Origin: Archangium lipolyticum
Lineage (GTDB): Bacteria; Myxococcota; Myxococcia; Myxococcales; Myxococcaceae
Assembly: GCF_024623785.1 (NCBI RefSeq)
Contig: NZ_JANKBZ010000032.1
Location: forward strand, 1-64,000
Reading direction: 5' to 3'
DNA: 64,000 nt
The position numbers and the translations under genes were made by a program. Of this stretch, positions 35,617 to 45,360 are shown in pieces. Positions within the stretch are counted from its first letter, which is position 1, and the number at the start of each line of letters is the position of its first letter. Below the pieces are notes generated by a model, which was given only the letters and a program-made list of their open reading frames with translations, did no database searches and had not been told where the DNA came from.

Positions 35617-36537
35617 TCAAGCAAGCACTGGCAATGCTCGATCTTTAGACGCCTCTACGAGACGCTTTTTCAATGCGGGCTCATCGAAAAGCTCGACCCA
35701 CATTGACTGCCCATCCGTAGTTCCGCCCGCCCAGTACACATACCCGTATTGACCAGTATACCTGCCGTCAAGTTGGTACATACCGGCCAAACTTGAGTAC
35801 TTCATCATCAGCTCGAAGTGGACGCCAGCAGCCATGCAAACGATTGCTGCTACTCCAAGCTCTGAGCTGGGCAGATCTTTGAACTTGCTACCGCACTTAG
35901 CTTCGACTCGACGTTGCAATTCAGCCCGAGCTTGCGCGGGGTCTAGGCCTACAAATTTGACTGCATGCCACGCTTCGACGTCGACATGCACAACAGTGCC
36001 GTCGGGATGTCGGAACTGGATGTCCGCGTCCTTTTGGCCTTCGCCGATCTTGAGACCAAATCCGACGGGTTTGAATTTGTTTGATTGGTAGGTTTGGGCC
36101 AAGAAGGCTGTTGCCACTACAGACCAGATTTCGGGAGGATCAATGTTCCAAGCTGAATCAGTCCAGAGTGGCTCTAAGGTTTTTCGTACCCCTGGCTCCG
36201 TCCCAAAATCCCGAGCGAAGCCGTCTAAGACTCGCAATAGCGACTCCATAAGGGTTCTTGCCTTCGAATCCGGGTAACCTGCGCCCGCCGCATGCACGCA
36301 GAGCGGGAGGTTTAGCGCATGCCAATAACGACTGACTTCCTTTTTTTTCGCGAAGTCAGCCATCTTGGCCGTGGTGATCCCAAACTTGGCCCCATGTGGC
36401 CAATCAGCAGGGAGAATTGCCTTCAAGTGGGAGAAGCGGGCAATGGTCGCGGACAGCGAATCGTGAAGGTCGTTATCCGAGACCGAATTTCCGAATTCGG
36501 CAGCCTCGACGGCGTCCTTCGGATGAGACTCACTCAT
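35617..36537 (-). CDS. unidentified protein downstream of STAND nuclease
   Basis: A 306-residue soluble protein with no family I recognise. Residues 1-130 are helical (LHDSLSATIARFSHLKAIL); the middle has KDADIQFRHPDGTVVHVDVE then AWHAVKFVG, with a D...D/E-x pattern reminiscent of PD-(D/E)XK nucleases but without the usual E-x-K; the C-terminus ends WVELFDEPALKKRLVEASK. It starts 117 bp after the stop of the 1769-residue STAND gene on the same strand and has similar lower GC, so it is probably its operon partner. Defence function is inferred from context only. Confidence 0.55.
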   Translation of the reverse strand: MSESHPKDAVEAAEFGNSVSDNDLHDSLSATIARFSHLKAILPADWPHGAKFGITTAKMADFAKKKEVSRYWHALNLPLCVHAAGAGYPDSKARTLMESLLRVLDGFARDFGTEPGVRKTLEPLWTDSAWNIDPPEIWSVVATAFLAQTYQSNKFKPVGFGLKIGEGQKDADIQFRHPDGTVVHVDVEAWHAVKFVGLDPAQARAELQRRVEAKCGSKFKDLPSSELGVAAIVCMAAGVHFELMMKYSSLAGMYQLDGRYTGQYGYVYWAGGTTDGQSMWVELFDEPALKKRLVEASKDRALPVLA

Positions 36538-36654
36538 TTACACCCTCACAGTGAAAGTTCCTCGTGGTCGCACCGGGTAGTGCAGCACTGTAGTACGGCC
36601 TACTGTATCCATACCTGTACAAATCCTCTGGCCCCCTTCTGCCGGGATCGGTTA

Positions 36655-39600
36655 CTAGCCTGCTGCGATCTGGATGCTCCGAAAATGCTCTGATTGCTGG
36701 AGCGCGGCGGCACGTCGATCCCCGATGTCGACGAGCCGATCAAGGATGAGCAGTAGGTCCCGCGCTTGCGCTTGCGTCAGCGGATGGTTGGCGTCGGCGA
36801 GCTTCTGGATCACCCCGGAAATGCTCGCCGGTATCCCGGCGTCATTCCAGCGTTCAAGCCTGAACCCTTCCGCATCCATACTGGCCACGACCAACCGGCT
36901 TAGCATCTCGATGGGAAGATGCGCACCGGCGCGCTGGCCCAGGGTCATGAATTTGTCCATCACGACGTCGGACCATCCGGCGGACTGCATGAGCCGATCG
37001 ATGAGGGGTAGTACAAGCGGTAGGTCGCGCCACTCGCCATTGGCGTAGCGCGCTGCGCCAGGCGCGTCCTTCACCGAGATCATCAAGAACGACTCCAGCA
37101 TCGACACCAGAGCACGGTCGCGGATCTCGCCCGGTCGGTAGCTGGTGGGCGAGAACTCCGGCTCCGCCAACATGCGGGTCATGATGCTGTCGAGGATCGC
37201 TAGCGCAACTGGCGGAACTGCCGGAGCATCGTAGACATGCCGGCAGGTGATGCTTTCGGTGAGATTGCCGAGATAGAGCAGGAGGACATCGCGGTGGCGG
37301 TGCTTCGATAGCGGCTCGATAAAGCGCTTGGCTGCTTCCTCGGGAGGGCAGAATACGCTCACACGCGCCACGAGGCAGGCGAGGGCCAAGAGCCATTCGT
37401 ATAGCTGTGAGTCGCTCTTGCGATCCTCCTCGGCAAAGGGTGGGAAGATGCGATCAGCCGTCCATCGCACAAGCTCGGTCACGTATTCGACGAGCTTTAG
37501 GCGTAGCTCCTCCCGCTCACCCCATTTCTCGATGGGAAAGGACTTGATGATCTCGGCCGCAAACTGCGGGTTGAAGTCAAAAGACGGATAGGTCCACGTC
37601 TCCTCGTTGGCGACCCGGCGCACGCGCCTCTTTGGCGTCCCGCTTTCAAGCACCCAAGCAGCAGGAGGAGCGACGAGTTCTTCAGCGTAAGGAGAGGCCT
37701 CCATGCGTGCAATAGCCCGCGTCAGCGCCTGCTCACGATGATGGGTCGCCTGTGCGCTTTCGTCTGCTTCATCGAGCCTGACGGAGACATGGCTCGAGAA
37801 AAGCTCGGATGCGAGCACGGCCGCATTCCACGTCAGCGCAAGGGGCAAGGATGATGTGTCAAAGAGCGCAGCGAATGCGCCCTGAGCGATGTGGGGATTA
37901 GGATCGCCCGCCTTGCTGAGCAACCGGACTCTGGAACTCGCGCGTGGCGATCCGCTGGCGATGTCCGCCTTCAGCGCCACCATGCAGAAGAACCGCGGGT
38001 CCAACGAATTGTTGCTGTAACGGAACGGCCCTTCCTCCTCCTTTATGTCGGTCGCGCGGTCGATGACCGACCAGGCCCACTCTAGATCGTTCGCTTCTGC
38101 GCCGAAGCGGATCGCAAGCGCCGCAACTGCGACGACACAGCTTTGCCGCCTCCCAAATTCCAAGTTGGCCACTTGCAGCAGGAGCTCAGGCGCATCGCGC
38201 TCCTGCGCAAAGGTGAGTGCTGCTTCCAGCGTCATCCTCGGGTCGAGCGCGCCGTTCTGGATGGATTGCGCGGCCCAGATCACGATACTGGACTCTCGCT
38301 GCGACTTCTCCGCCTCAATGCGTCGTTCGACGGTTGCCTCGCTCTGCAGCGTGGGGTTGCTATAGGTGAGTTGCACCAGGTCACTGCGTTCGGGGACCTG
38401 CTGCAATGCGTAGTTCTCTCTGTTGGCGAACTGCGCCCACGCTTCGGCCGTCTCGCGCATGCTGGCCTCTGTCTCGGAATGACCGCGCTGCTCTTCCACC
38501 GCGTAAGGCAATTCCGAGGGAAATCGCGCCAGGGCAGCCGCAAACTCCGCACGCTCGCTTTCGTCGGCGCTCAGCGCGTACAGATAGGCGAGGTCCTTCA
38601 GTGACCGCTGCCGGTAGGTTCGTCTCTTGAGGTACTGGTCCGCAGCCTTCTGCTTCGCGTTCATCTGCGAGCGAACGTCGAAGCCGAAGTGGTTGATCTC
38701 GCGACCACCCTCCTGGACTTGGCGGTGAAAATCCAGCACCCACAGACGCTGCGATTTCATCAGCGCGAGCAGCGAGGGGGCACGCTCGTTGCGCTCCAAC
38801 GCAAGTGATACGGCGAGACCCAAGGCCGCTACACTCTCATGGCCCTCGACGACCTTTCGGATGAGATCGTCGAGATCGGCGCCGGTGTCGAGCTGCTGAT
38901 GCGCCCAATGGGTCATGGCTAGAAAGGCCGACTCTAACGGCTGCGGCCCGCCTTCACCGAAGAACCAATCATAGCTACGATCATTGCCCCAGAATTGCTG
39001 GGTCCCCCAGGGAAGGGAGATCTCTATCGGAACCGGCGTTCCGTGACGCGGGTAGTTAACTTCATGGATCTGGCGCCAGCCGGTCGTAGCGTGGTTGGCA
39101 AGGTCCCGAACCAAGGTGCGGGCCACGTCCGGCGCGAACTGGAAGAGACTCGTAAATGGCTCATGTCCGGGTGCTGGCGGATAGAACGAGCCGTGAAAGC
39201 GGACGATACCTAGATCGCGAAAATCATACGTTGTGTGCCCGATGGGCTCGACCATGATTGAGAGCATGCGCCGTTCATTGGGCGTCAGCTCGCTCTCGGG
39301 CTTCTCGCGAAGCGCTTTTCGCCACGCATAGCGCTGTTCGCGTTCACGTTTCTCACGCTCAAACTGCTCCTTCGGAAGTTCCTCAAGCACCTCGATTTTG
39401 ACGAGTTCAGCGAGCTTTTCAGGGCAAACTTGGCTCAGCACCGGCGCGAGACCAAACACCGAGTTCAACAGTTCCTTGGACCGACTCTCCCACGCGTTCA
39501 GCCGATCAAGCGTTCGGATAGCGCTATCCGGATAAGTACGGGCAGCCCGAATGATGATCTGCCGCAGGCTTCCGGCCAGCGAGTCTCGCGAGTCTGATTT

Positions 39601-41964
39601 GAGCGACCGCCACCCTTCGGTCGTCTCGCCTTCAAGCTCAACGATCCAACTCTCGGCGGCTTCCACGATGCGCTTCGAATAGGAGTTTGGCAGGTCAGCG
39701 AACATGTTCTGCCAAACGTTGAACAACTCCACGACATGCGGAAGCATTGTCGCAGGCAAGCGGTCTAACCTCGCGAATAGCCAGGTGAGCACTCGCTTCC
39801 ACGCGTTCATGTCCGAAGGCCAGCCCAACAGGTCGGCGGCGCGCACAATCGTCGCGCTGTCGACCCCTTCAATCGGACTTTGCAGTATGAGCGGGCTCGG
39901 GATGGTTCGCTCGGCCTGGAACCAGACCAGGAACTTCTCAAGCAAGAGGCAGTCATTTTGCACCAGCAGGCCCTCGAACACCGCGAGCTGCTCGGTGAAG
40001 CGGGTGCTGGCCGGAGGGCCAAGCAGCCACGCGCGCCGCCATTGGGGGCGCAAGGGCCGCCCATTCAGCAGCACGTAACCACCCGGCCAGTCGCCGCCAC
40101 GTTCGAATGTATGTTGGGAAAGCAGGCTGACGATGCGAGCCAGCAGCGGCGGCTCCCCTGTGACAACCAACGCATCTGGCCAGTCAGACCCGTGATCGAT
40201 CAGAAGCCGGAAGAAGGCCCATTCAAAGAAGATGTCGTGGCTGAACTTGTAGCTGCTGCCAGCTTCTAGAACATCGATAATCTTGTCGCGACGCAGACTC
40301 TCAAGCTGTGTCGCAGTCTCCGCCTTGATGCGCCGGCCGCGGATCGCTTTGCCCAGGCTCGGCGCACCGACCTCCGCAAGGTCGAGGAGCGCGCGTTGGC
40401 GGGCATCTGCAGCCTCGGGCTCGACATTGTAGCCACCAGCCTTCCACCACGCATTGATCAGTTCACTCTCGGTTTGAGGCGGCGGGTTCTTATCGAACCC
40501 CATGACGTTCGCCTGATCAGCGAGCACGGCCGCAAAAAAGGGCCGACGCGCAATTTCTCGAACCGCCGCGGCGCCGTAGAGCAGTGGCCTCAAGGCGGGA
40601 TGCTGCTCGGCGAGCGCCTCCGCCTCGTCATCGTTAAGCGGTTCGACCGCTACATCACCTAGGCCCGTCTTCGAATAGAGCGAAGCGGGAATCCAAGATC
40701 GTAGGACTTCAAGCCCTTGATCGCGGGAGGTAACCAGGGCGCGCCAGTGGCGCAGTTCCGGCTCCCGCTCGATCGTGTGAAACAGGTCGGAGACGATACC
40801 CCGTTGTTCGGGTTTGATGCGGTCAATGCCGTCGATGAACAACACCGGCGTGCCGGTGCTGCCGATCTCCGCCAGCAACTCCGCAGCCGAGGCATGCTGA
40901 AGGCCTAGCTTGCGTGCGAAACTCTGCCAGTTCGTGCCCTCCAGCCGGTCGGACTTGAGAAGAAGAACCGGGCCCTTCTCAAGCGCACGCTCCACGCACC
41001 GGCGTAGGATCACCGACTTCCCACAGCCGGGCAGGCCGCTGATGTTGGAGAAGACATATTTCGACGCCGCTACTTCCGCGGCCGTCACGAACGACAGCCG
41101 GTCCAAGTTGCATCCGGCGATATCGGTCCGGATATCCGCAAGCGCGTCTGTCGAGTAGGTCGTGAGGATGGAGAGATCGCGCGCGAAGCTCGGAGCGACC
41201 TTGAGCCGGACGCCCGTGCTACGAAGATCAGCCAGGAGTGAACCGCGCGTCCAAACTTTCGCCACGCCTTCGCCCAATCGAACTTGGCGACAGAGCAACT
41301 CCACAAACTGCGGTCCCCCATTCTCGGATAGGGGAGCTAGACGATTGCCGAGTTCCACCAGCCGGTCACCGCCGGGCTCAAGCCCATCCATGCGATACGC
41401 CACGAAATGGCAGTAGAAGTCCCACTCGCCTTCATCATTGGCGGGGTTGATCAAGCCGCGCAACTCGTCGCGCAGCGCTATGTCCATCTTGCTGGATTCC
41501 CCTGCCGACCCAAAGCGCGACACGAACTCGGAAGCCGTCGTGCTCGCCCTCGCGCGCCCGATGATGCGGTTGAGCGCGTCGAGCGGGCCGGTGGCGACAG
41601 AACCTGTAATGAAGCCGTACTGATCCTTCCCGATGCGAAAATCCGGCTTCGACCTCGTGGCAAGCGACTCGGCGATCACCGCCTTGAAGTCGGTATCGCT
41701 GTCGCTAATCGTCAGGCTGCTCTTGACCTGTAAGCTGAGGCGCGCCGGCTCGTTCTGCCATCTGGTATCGACAACGAGATCGTCCATCGGCTCGCCTTGG
41801 GCGGCTTGTTGTACAGCCACCTTGACGACGACGCCGTTCCCGCCCATCGCGGCTTCCTCGCGAAGAAGAGCGGCCAAGTAGTAGGCGACTACGCTGTCTT
41901 CATAGGTGAAGCCGGCTCCGCCGGTAAGTTCCGCAGATCGTGATCTCTTCACGTTCTTTGTCAT
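36655..41964 (-). CDS. Avs-like STAND NTPase with N-terminal PD-(D/E)XK nuclease
   Basis: A 1769-residue protein. Residues 15-110 fit a Cap4/Mrr-like nuclease: FTYEDSVVAYYLAALL (E22), DDLVV (D61/D62) and LSLQVKSS (Q79-x-K81). Residues about 300-500 are a P-loop NTPase: Walker A GLPGCGKS (310-317), Walker B TPVLFIDGIDRI (about 372-382) and a sensor-like ALVTSRDQG. The remaining 1200 residues are helical repeats with no recognised motif, the usual sensor part of STAND proteins. This nuclease-STAND-repeat order is that of Avs (AVAST) anti-phage proteins, which recognise phage proteins and then cut DNA. Start ATG 41964. Probably co-transcribed with the 306-residue gene that follows. Assignment to a specific Avs type is not possible here. 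Confidence 0.75.
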   Translation of the reverse strand: MTKNVKRSRSAELTGGAGFTYEDSVVAYYLAALLREEAAMGGNGVVVKVAVQQAAQGEPMDDLVVDTRWQNEPARLSLQVKSSLTISDSDTDFKAVIAESLATRSKPDFRIGKDQYGFITGSVATGPLDALNRIIGRARASTTASEFVSRFGSAGESSKMDIALRDELRGLINPANDEGEWDFYCHFVAYRMDGLEPGGDRLVELGNRLAPLSENGGPQFVELLCRQVRLGEGVAKVWTRGSLLADLRSTGVRLKVAPSFARDLSILTTYSTDALADIRTDIAGCNLDRLSFVTAAEVAASKYVFSNISGLPGCGKSVILRRCVERALEKGPVLLLKSDRLEGTNWQSFARKLGLQHASAAELLAEIGSTGTPVLFIDGIDRIKPEQRGIVSDLFHTIEREPELRHWRALVTSRDQGLEVLRSWIPASLYSKTGLGDVAVEPLNDDEAEALAEQHPALRPLLYGAAAVREIARRPFFAAVLADQANVMGFDKNPPPQTESELINAWWKAGGYNVEPEAADARQRALLDLAEVGAPSLGKAIRGRRIKAETATQLESLRRDKIIDVLEAGSSYKFSHDIFFEWAFFRLLIDHGSDWPDALVVTGEPPLLARIVSLLSQHTFERGGDWPGGYVLLNGRPLRPQWRRAWLLGPPASTRFTEQLAVFEGLLVQNDCLLLEKFLVWFQAERTIPSPLILQSPIEGVDSATIVRAADLLGWPSDMNAWKRVLTWLFARLDRLPATMLPHVVELFNVWQNMFADLPNSYSKRIVEAAESWIVELEGETTEGWRSLKSDSRDSLAGSLRQIIIRAARTYPDSAIRTLDRLNAWESRSKELLNSVFGLAPVLSQVCPEKLAELVKIEVLEELPKEQFEREKREREQRYAWRKALREKPESELTPNERRMLSIMVEPIGHTTYDFRDLGIVRFHGSFYPPAPGHEPFTSLFQFAPDVARTLVRDLANHATTGWRQIHEVNYPRHGTPVPIEISLPWGTQQFWGNDRSYDWFFGEGGPQPLESAFLAMTHWAHQQLDTGADLDDLIRKVVEGHESVAALGLAVSLALERNERAPSLLALMKSQRLWVLDFHRQVQEGGREINHFGFDVRSQMNAKQKAADQYLKRRTYRQRSLKDLAYLYALSADESERAEFAAALARFPSELPYAVEEQRGHSETEASMRETAEAWAQFANRENYALQQVPERSDLVQLTYSNPTLQSEATVERRIEAEKSQRESSIVIWAAQSIQNGALDPRMTLEAALTFAQERDAPELLLQVANLEFGRRQSCVVAVAALAIRFGAEANDLEWAWSVIDRATDIKEEEGPFRYSNNSLDPRFFCMVALKADIASGSPRASSRVRLLSKAGDPNPHIAQGAFAALFDTSSLPLALTWNAAVLASELFSSHVSVRLDEADESAQATHHREQALTRAIARMEASPYAEELVAPPAAWVLESGTPKRRVRRVANEETWTYPSFDFNPQFAAEIIKSFPIEKWGEREELRLKLVEYVTELVRWTADRIFPPFAEEDRKSDSQLYEWLLALACLVARVSVFCPPEEAAKRFIEPLSKHRHRDVLLLYLGNLTESITCRHVYDAPAVPPVALAILDSIMTRMLAEPEFSPTSYRPGEIRDRALVSMLESFLMISVKDAPGAARYANGEWRDLPLVLPLIDRLMQSAGWSDVVMDKFMTLGQRAGAHLPIEMLSRLVVASMDAEGFRLERWNDAGIPASISGVIQKLADANHPLTQAQARDLLLILDRLVDIGDRRAAALQQSEHFRSIQIAAG

Positions 41965-42124
41965 GGCGGTCGCGCTTCCTCACACTTGTTTGTTCTTTCC
42001 ATGGGTATAGCGGAGCGGCTGCACTGGGCTCAAGCCGGATGACCCGGCGTCAAGCCGCGCGCATTTCTGTAGCGAGAGGGCCATGGGCGGTGAGTGTCAA
42101 CGTAGTTGTCGCGAGAGTGTGACT

Positions 42125-42425
42125 CAAGCTGTTCTCCGCAGCGGCGGACCCGGGGGAGGAGGAGGCACCAGCTTTAGATGCGGCAGCTCGGGCCATGTGC
42201 CGCAAGCGTCAGCGCGCCCGGAGGGGGGAGTGGGCGGGGTTGGTGCGCAAGAGGTTCGCAGTGGACGTCTTCTGCTGCCCGAGGTGCGGAGGAAGGCGGC
42301 GGGTGCTGGCGTTGCTCACCCAGGGCAGCGTCATGCGGCGCATTCTGCGCCACCTGCACCTGCCCGAGCTGCCCCCACCCCAGGCACCTGCCAGGGGGCC
42401 AGCGCAGCAGGCGCTGTGGGAGTGA
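42125..42425 (+). pseudogene. IS91 transposase C-terminal remnant (left of toxin cassette)
   Basis: AAARAMCRKRQRARRGEWAG, LVRKRFAVDVFCCPRCGGRR, RVLALLTQGSVMRRILRHLH, then PAQQALWE and a stop at 42425: the complete C-terminal tail of an IS91-family transposase with its CxxC motif. The catalytic part is missing. Confidence 0.7.
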
Positions 42426-42561
42426 CGACGCACGGCTGAGGGATGCACTCTCTGGCACAGCCCAAGGCGAGCGGTCGCCTGCGCAGGGGAGGGGTGTGCC
42501 TGGATCGCGACGGGCGGGCCTCCTCAGGGCCCTCCTGCACCGTCCAATGCGTGTCGCGCGG
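42314..42561 (+). repeat. IS91-type 3' end, copy A
   Basis: About 248 bp covering the last transposase codons and the non-coding 3' end. It is about 95% identical to 45361-45606 in the same orientation. The two copies bracket the toxin/immunity pair. Confidence 0.8.
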
Positions 42562-42639
42562 CCCTCCTGGACGACCACCTACCCCGGCCCTCGCCCGCAA
42601 CAGGGCTCCCATGCCGCCTATGCTCCGCTGCGAGGAGGC

Positions 42640-42800
42640 CCTACTCTTCTTCTTGAGGTACTCCTCGACGGCAGCAGCGCTCGTGCCGACTTCCCTGACG
42701 GCCTCACGCAGCTCCGACTCGGTGCAGCCAAACTTCCTGCACCAGTACCTGAAACCGACCTCCGACGTCTGGCACTCCGTCTTCGGAGCACGGCCGTTTT
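42640..42800 (-). pseudogene. DUF3606-like fragment
   Basis: SEVGFRYWCRKFGCTESELR, then EAVREVGTSAAAVEEYLKKK, matches the short DUF3606 domain. It is embedded in a longer minus-strand open frame with no sensible start, so probably a relic, though a small stand-alone gene cannot be excluded. Confidence 0.45.
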
Positions 42801-42929
42801 CGGCGCACGTCCAGGGTCCCACAGTAGAGGGGGCTCGGACTGTGGGGCGTTGCGCGCCCGCCCTCCTGTAGGGTTGGCCGTCCCGCATCCTATCCTTCGG
42901 GACTGATGCTCCTGGGGGAGGCCAGCGCC

Positions 42930-44573
42930 ATGTTTTACAAGCACCCGAGTCCTGCGGTGGGGGAGGGCGGCGGAACGCAGCTCGAGGCCCGGAGGCGGGG
43001 CCCGCCACCCTGGGCGCCGGCCGGGGCCCTCTGGCTCATCGTCCTCTTCCTCCACGCGGCCTGCGCGACGCAGGGGCCCGCGGCGGGCAGGAGGGCAGGG
43101 GGAGGGCGTGCGGGGGAGGAGGCTGCTGAGAGCGAGGCGCGCTCGGCGCCGAGGGAGCTGCAGCCGGTGCTTGTTGTGTACGCCGCCGAGGTGGAGGCGC
43201 GCGGCAGCACGCGGGTGGTGGCTGTCTCGCGGGAGGAGTACCAACGTGCGGTTGCGCAGCTGCTCCAGCACCACCAGGTGCGCGGCACTCCCCAGGAGGC
43301 CGCCCAAGGGCTGCTCCAGGCCATGCCCGAGGAGGAGCTGCTCGCCGAGGTGTACCGGGACAGGGTTCTCACGCTGGTGCCCCTCACCGACAAGGGCTCG
43401 CTGGTGCCCGAGGCCGAGGCGGCGCTCAAAGAGAAGTACCTCCGGTGGTGTCAGCCACGTGGCGGCGGTGACTGCCTGGGCCTCTTCACGGATGGGCCCT
43501 ACCTGCGCACGGACGACAGGCGCACCCTGGCGCTCGCATTGGCCTTCGGAGGCGTGCTGGACGAGACGCGAGCGTCCCTTGGACGCGAGCTCAGTCCGCA
43601 GGCGCTGCTCTCCTCCCTGGTGTGGGCCGCGGGCCTGTACCTGGCGCTCTGGCTGCTACCAGAGCCCAGCACGAAGGCGGTGGCGGCCGCGCTCTCCGTG
43701 GTGCTTCTGGCCTGGCTGGGCGTGGACGCCATGTGGGGCCTCATGGACGGGTGGGCCAGCATGGCGCACGCGGCGCACGAGGCCACCACCTTCGAGGAGC
43801 TGCGCGACGCTGGCGAGGTCTTCGGCAAGCGCATAGGCACGGACGCCGCCCGGGCCCTCATTCTCGGGGTGGCCACCCTCACCGGACGGACCCTGGGCGA
43901 GATGGCGACGCACCTTCGCTCGTTGCCGAGGTTCAACCAGGTGCAGGCGCAGTGGGCGGCCCAGGGCATGGATGGCTCCGTGGCGGTGGCGATGGAGGAG
44001 GCCGCCGCGGTGGAGGTGGTGGTGGAGCAGAGCCGCGCCCTCGTCGTCCTCATGTCCCCGCAGGCGCCGGTGGCCATCAACGTGCTGGCGAGGAGCGGCA
44101 GCTCGGGAGCTGCTGGGGGGCACTCGGGCACCGTGGCCATCCAGCACCGCGGTGGCAACAAGCAGGTCATTCTCAGCACTGGCGAGCGGTGGCACCTCCC
44201 GCGCGGCAAGAGCTACAGGGACATTCCGGCGGAGGACCGCCTGGGCGACGAACTGCAAGCGGCGGTGAGGGAGGAGGCGGCGAAGTGGTCTCGGGCGGCG
44301 CTGTCGAATGAGGAGGCGGCGGCGATTGACAAGATGCTGCGTGCTGGAAAGGAGCACCGGGCAAATCTGCTCGAGCGTCAGGCTCGTGGGCGATGGGTCG
44401 AAAGACAGGTGGCCAACCGTTTCCCGCACCTGTCGTGGAACCAGCGAGGCGTGGACGTGACCGGTCCGGGTGGCCAGAGCTACCACTACGAGATCCTGTC
44501 TGGTACGGAGTCCAACTTCGCGCTGCACGGGCGACGGATGGCGAGCACCTTCTTCCGCATGATCTTCTTCTGA
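42930..44573 (+). CDS. SitA-like polymorphic lipoprotein toxin, second locus
   Basis: A 547-residue protein. ATG 42930 has GGGGGAGG upstream (an ATG at 42906 is less likely). A long N-region leads to LIVLFLHAAC, a lipobox. Residues 170-300 repeat the scaffold of the toxin at 15314: LALAFGGVLDET, LYLALWLLPEPSTKAVAAAL, LLAWLGVDAMWGLMDGW and TTFEELRDAGEVFGKRIG. The last 65 residues or so are unrelated to that toxin: GRWVERQVANRFPHLSWNQ, RGVDVTGPGGQSYHYEILSG, HGRRMASTFFRMIFF, possibly a PD-(D/E)XK-like nuclease (D-V ... Y-E-I-L). Same scaffold with a swapped tip is the hallmark of SitA toxins. The immunity gene follows after 7 bp. Confidence 0.75.
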   Translation: MFYKHPSPAVGEGGGTQLEARRRGPPPWAPAGALWLIVLFLHAACATQGPAAGRRAGGGRAGEEAAESEARSAPRELQPVLVVYAAEVEARGSTRVVAVSREEYQRAVAQLLQHHQVRGTPQEAAQGLLQAMPEEELLAEVYRDRVLTLVPLTDKGSLVPEAEAALKEKYLRWCQPRGGGDCLGLFTDGPYLRTDDRRTLALALAFGGVLDETRASLGRELSPQALLSSLVWAAGLYLALWLLPEPSTKAVAAALSVVLLAWLGVDAMWGLMDGWASMAHAAHEATTFEELRDAGEVFGKRIGTDAARALILGVATLTGRTLGEMATHLRSLPRFNQVQAQWAAQGMDGSVAVAMEEAAAVEVVVEQSRALVVLMSPQAPVAINVLARSGSSGAAGGHSGTVAIQHRGGNKQVILSTGERWHLPRGKSYRDIPAEDRLGDELQAAVREEAAKWSRAALSNEEAAAIDKMLRAGKEHRANLLERQARGRWVERQVANRFPHLSWNQRGVDVTGPGGQSYHYEILSGTESNFALHGRRMASTFFRMIFF

Positions 44574-44580
44574 GGACCGA

Positions 44581-45195
44581 GTGACTGCCAACATCCACTA
44601 CGAGAATCGAGAGATTGAGGGCGAGCGACTGGAGCTGACGGACAAGAAGGCCATTTACTGGCTCGGGCCGAACGTGACGCTCCGGGGCTGTACGTTGGTC
44701 ACCAACATTTCGGCGCGGTGGCTCCATCTGGTGTCGGGGAGGCTGATCGACTGCACCATTCACGCGAAGAGCGAGCTGAAGACGCTGCCCTGGGCGGCAA
44801 TGAAGTTGAAGGGGTGCCGGTTCAAGGGCCGGTTCGGCGGAAACGACTTCGGGTTCCGCGAGGACGTGGACGAGAGATGGCGGCTCGGCGGAATCGAGGA
44901 CTGTGACTTCTCGGAGGCGCGGCTCAATGGTTGTCGGTTCTTCAACTGCGACATGAGCACGATTCGACTGCCGCGCTGGCCGTGCTTCACCTTCATGGAC
45001 GCACGCCGTCACGGCGCGGACCTGGGGCAGCAAGAGTGGCCCGGCTTCTTCGGCTCGGTCATCAAGGTGGTGTGTGATGCGCCCGAGGGCACAGTCGCGT
45101 CGACCTGGCACGCGCCCACTGTGGCCGAGAAGATGGACACGACGGTCGAGGAACTGCGCGCAGCCTTGGAGAGGGCACCCGGGATCTTCATGTAG
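44581..45195 (+). CDS. putative cognate immunity protein, pentapeptide-like
   Basis: A 204-residue cytoplasmic protein starting at GTG 44581, 7 bp after the toxin stop. It is built of short repeats with alternating Cys/Phe (LRGCTLVTNIS, LKGCRFKGRFGG, IEDCDFSEARLNGCRFFNCD), suggesting a right-handed beta-helix like pentapeptide-repeat proteins, then a helical C-terminus (TTVEELRAALERAPGI). Position and size argue for the antidote of the upstream toxin; I know no named immunity family for it. Confidence 0.65.
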   Translation: MTANIHYENREIEGERLELTDKKAIYWLGPNVTLRGCTLVTNISARWLHLVSGRLIDCTIHAKSELKTLPWAAMKLKGCRFKGRFGGNDFGFREDVDERWRLGGIEDCDFSEARLNGCRFFNCDMSTIRLPRWPCFTFMDARRHGADLGQQEWPGFFGSVIKVVCDAPEGTVASTWHAPTVAEKMDTTVEELRAALERAPGIFM

Positions 45196-45228
45196 AGCGC
45201 GGGACTAGCCAGCTCGAGCATGAAAAAG

Positions 45229-45264
45229 AGCCCCGGCCCGAGGAGAGACCTCGGAGCCGGGGCT
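45229..45264 (-). terminator. strong hairpin downstream of immunity gene
   Basis: AGCCCCGGC-CCGAGG ... CCTCGG-A-GCCGGGGCT, a 15-bp stem. On the minus strand it is followed by CTTTTT, so it is a formal terminator for leftward transcripts; on the plus strand it has no T-run but may still stop or stabilise the toxin-immunity message. Confidence 0.55.
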
Positions 45265-45360
45265 GTCGTCGCAGTGCGTTTAGGCGGTGGAACCCCGTAG
45301 AGCGGGGAGTGATGCGACTGCTGGCCAAGCATCAGCCGGTGCTTCGGTGGACCCCCGCTC

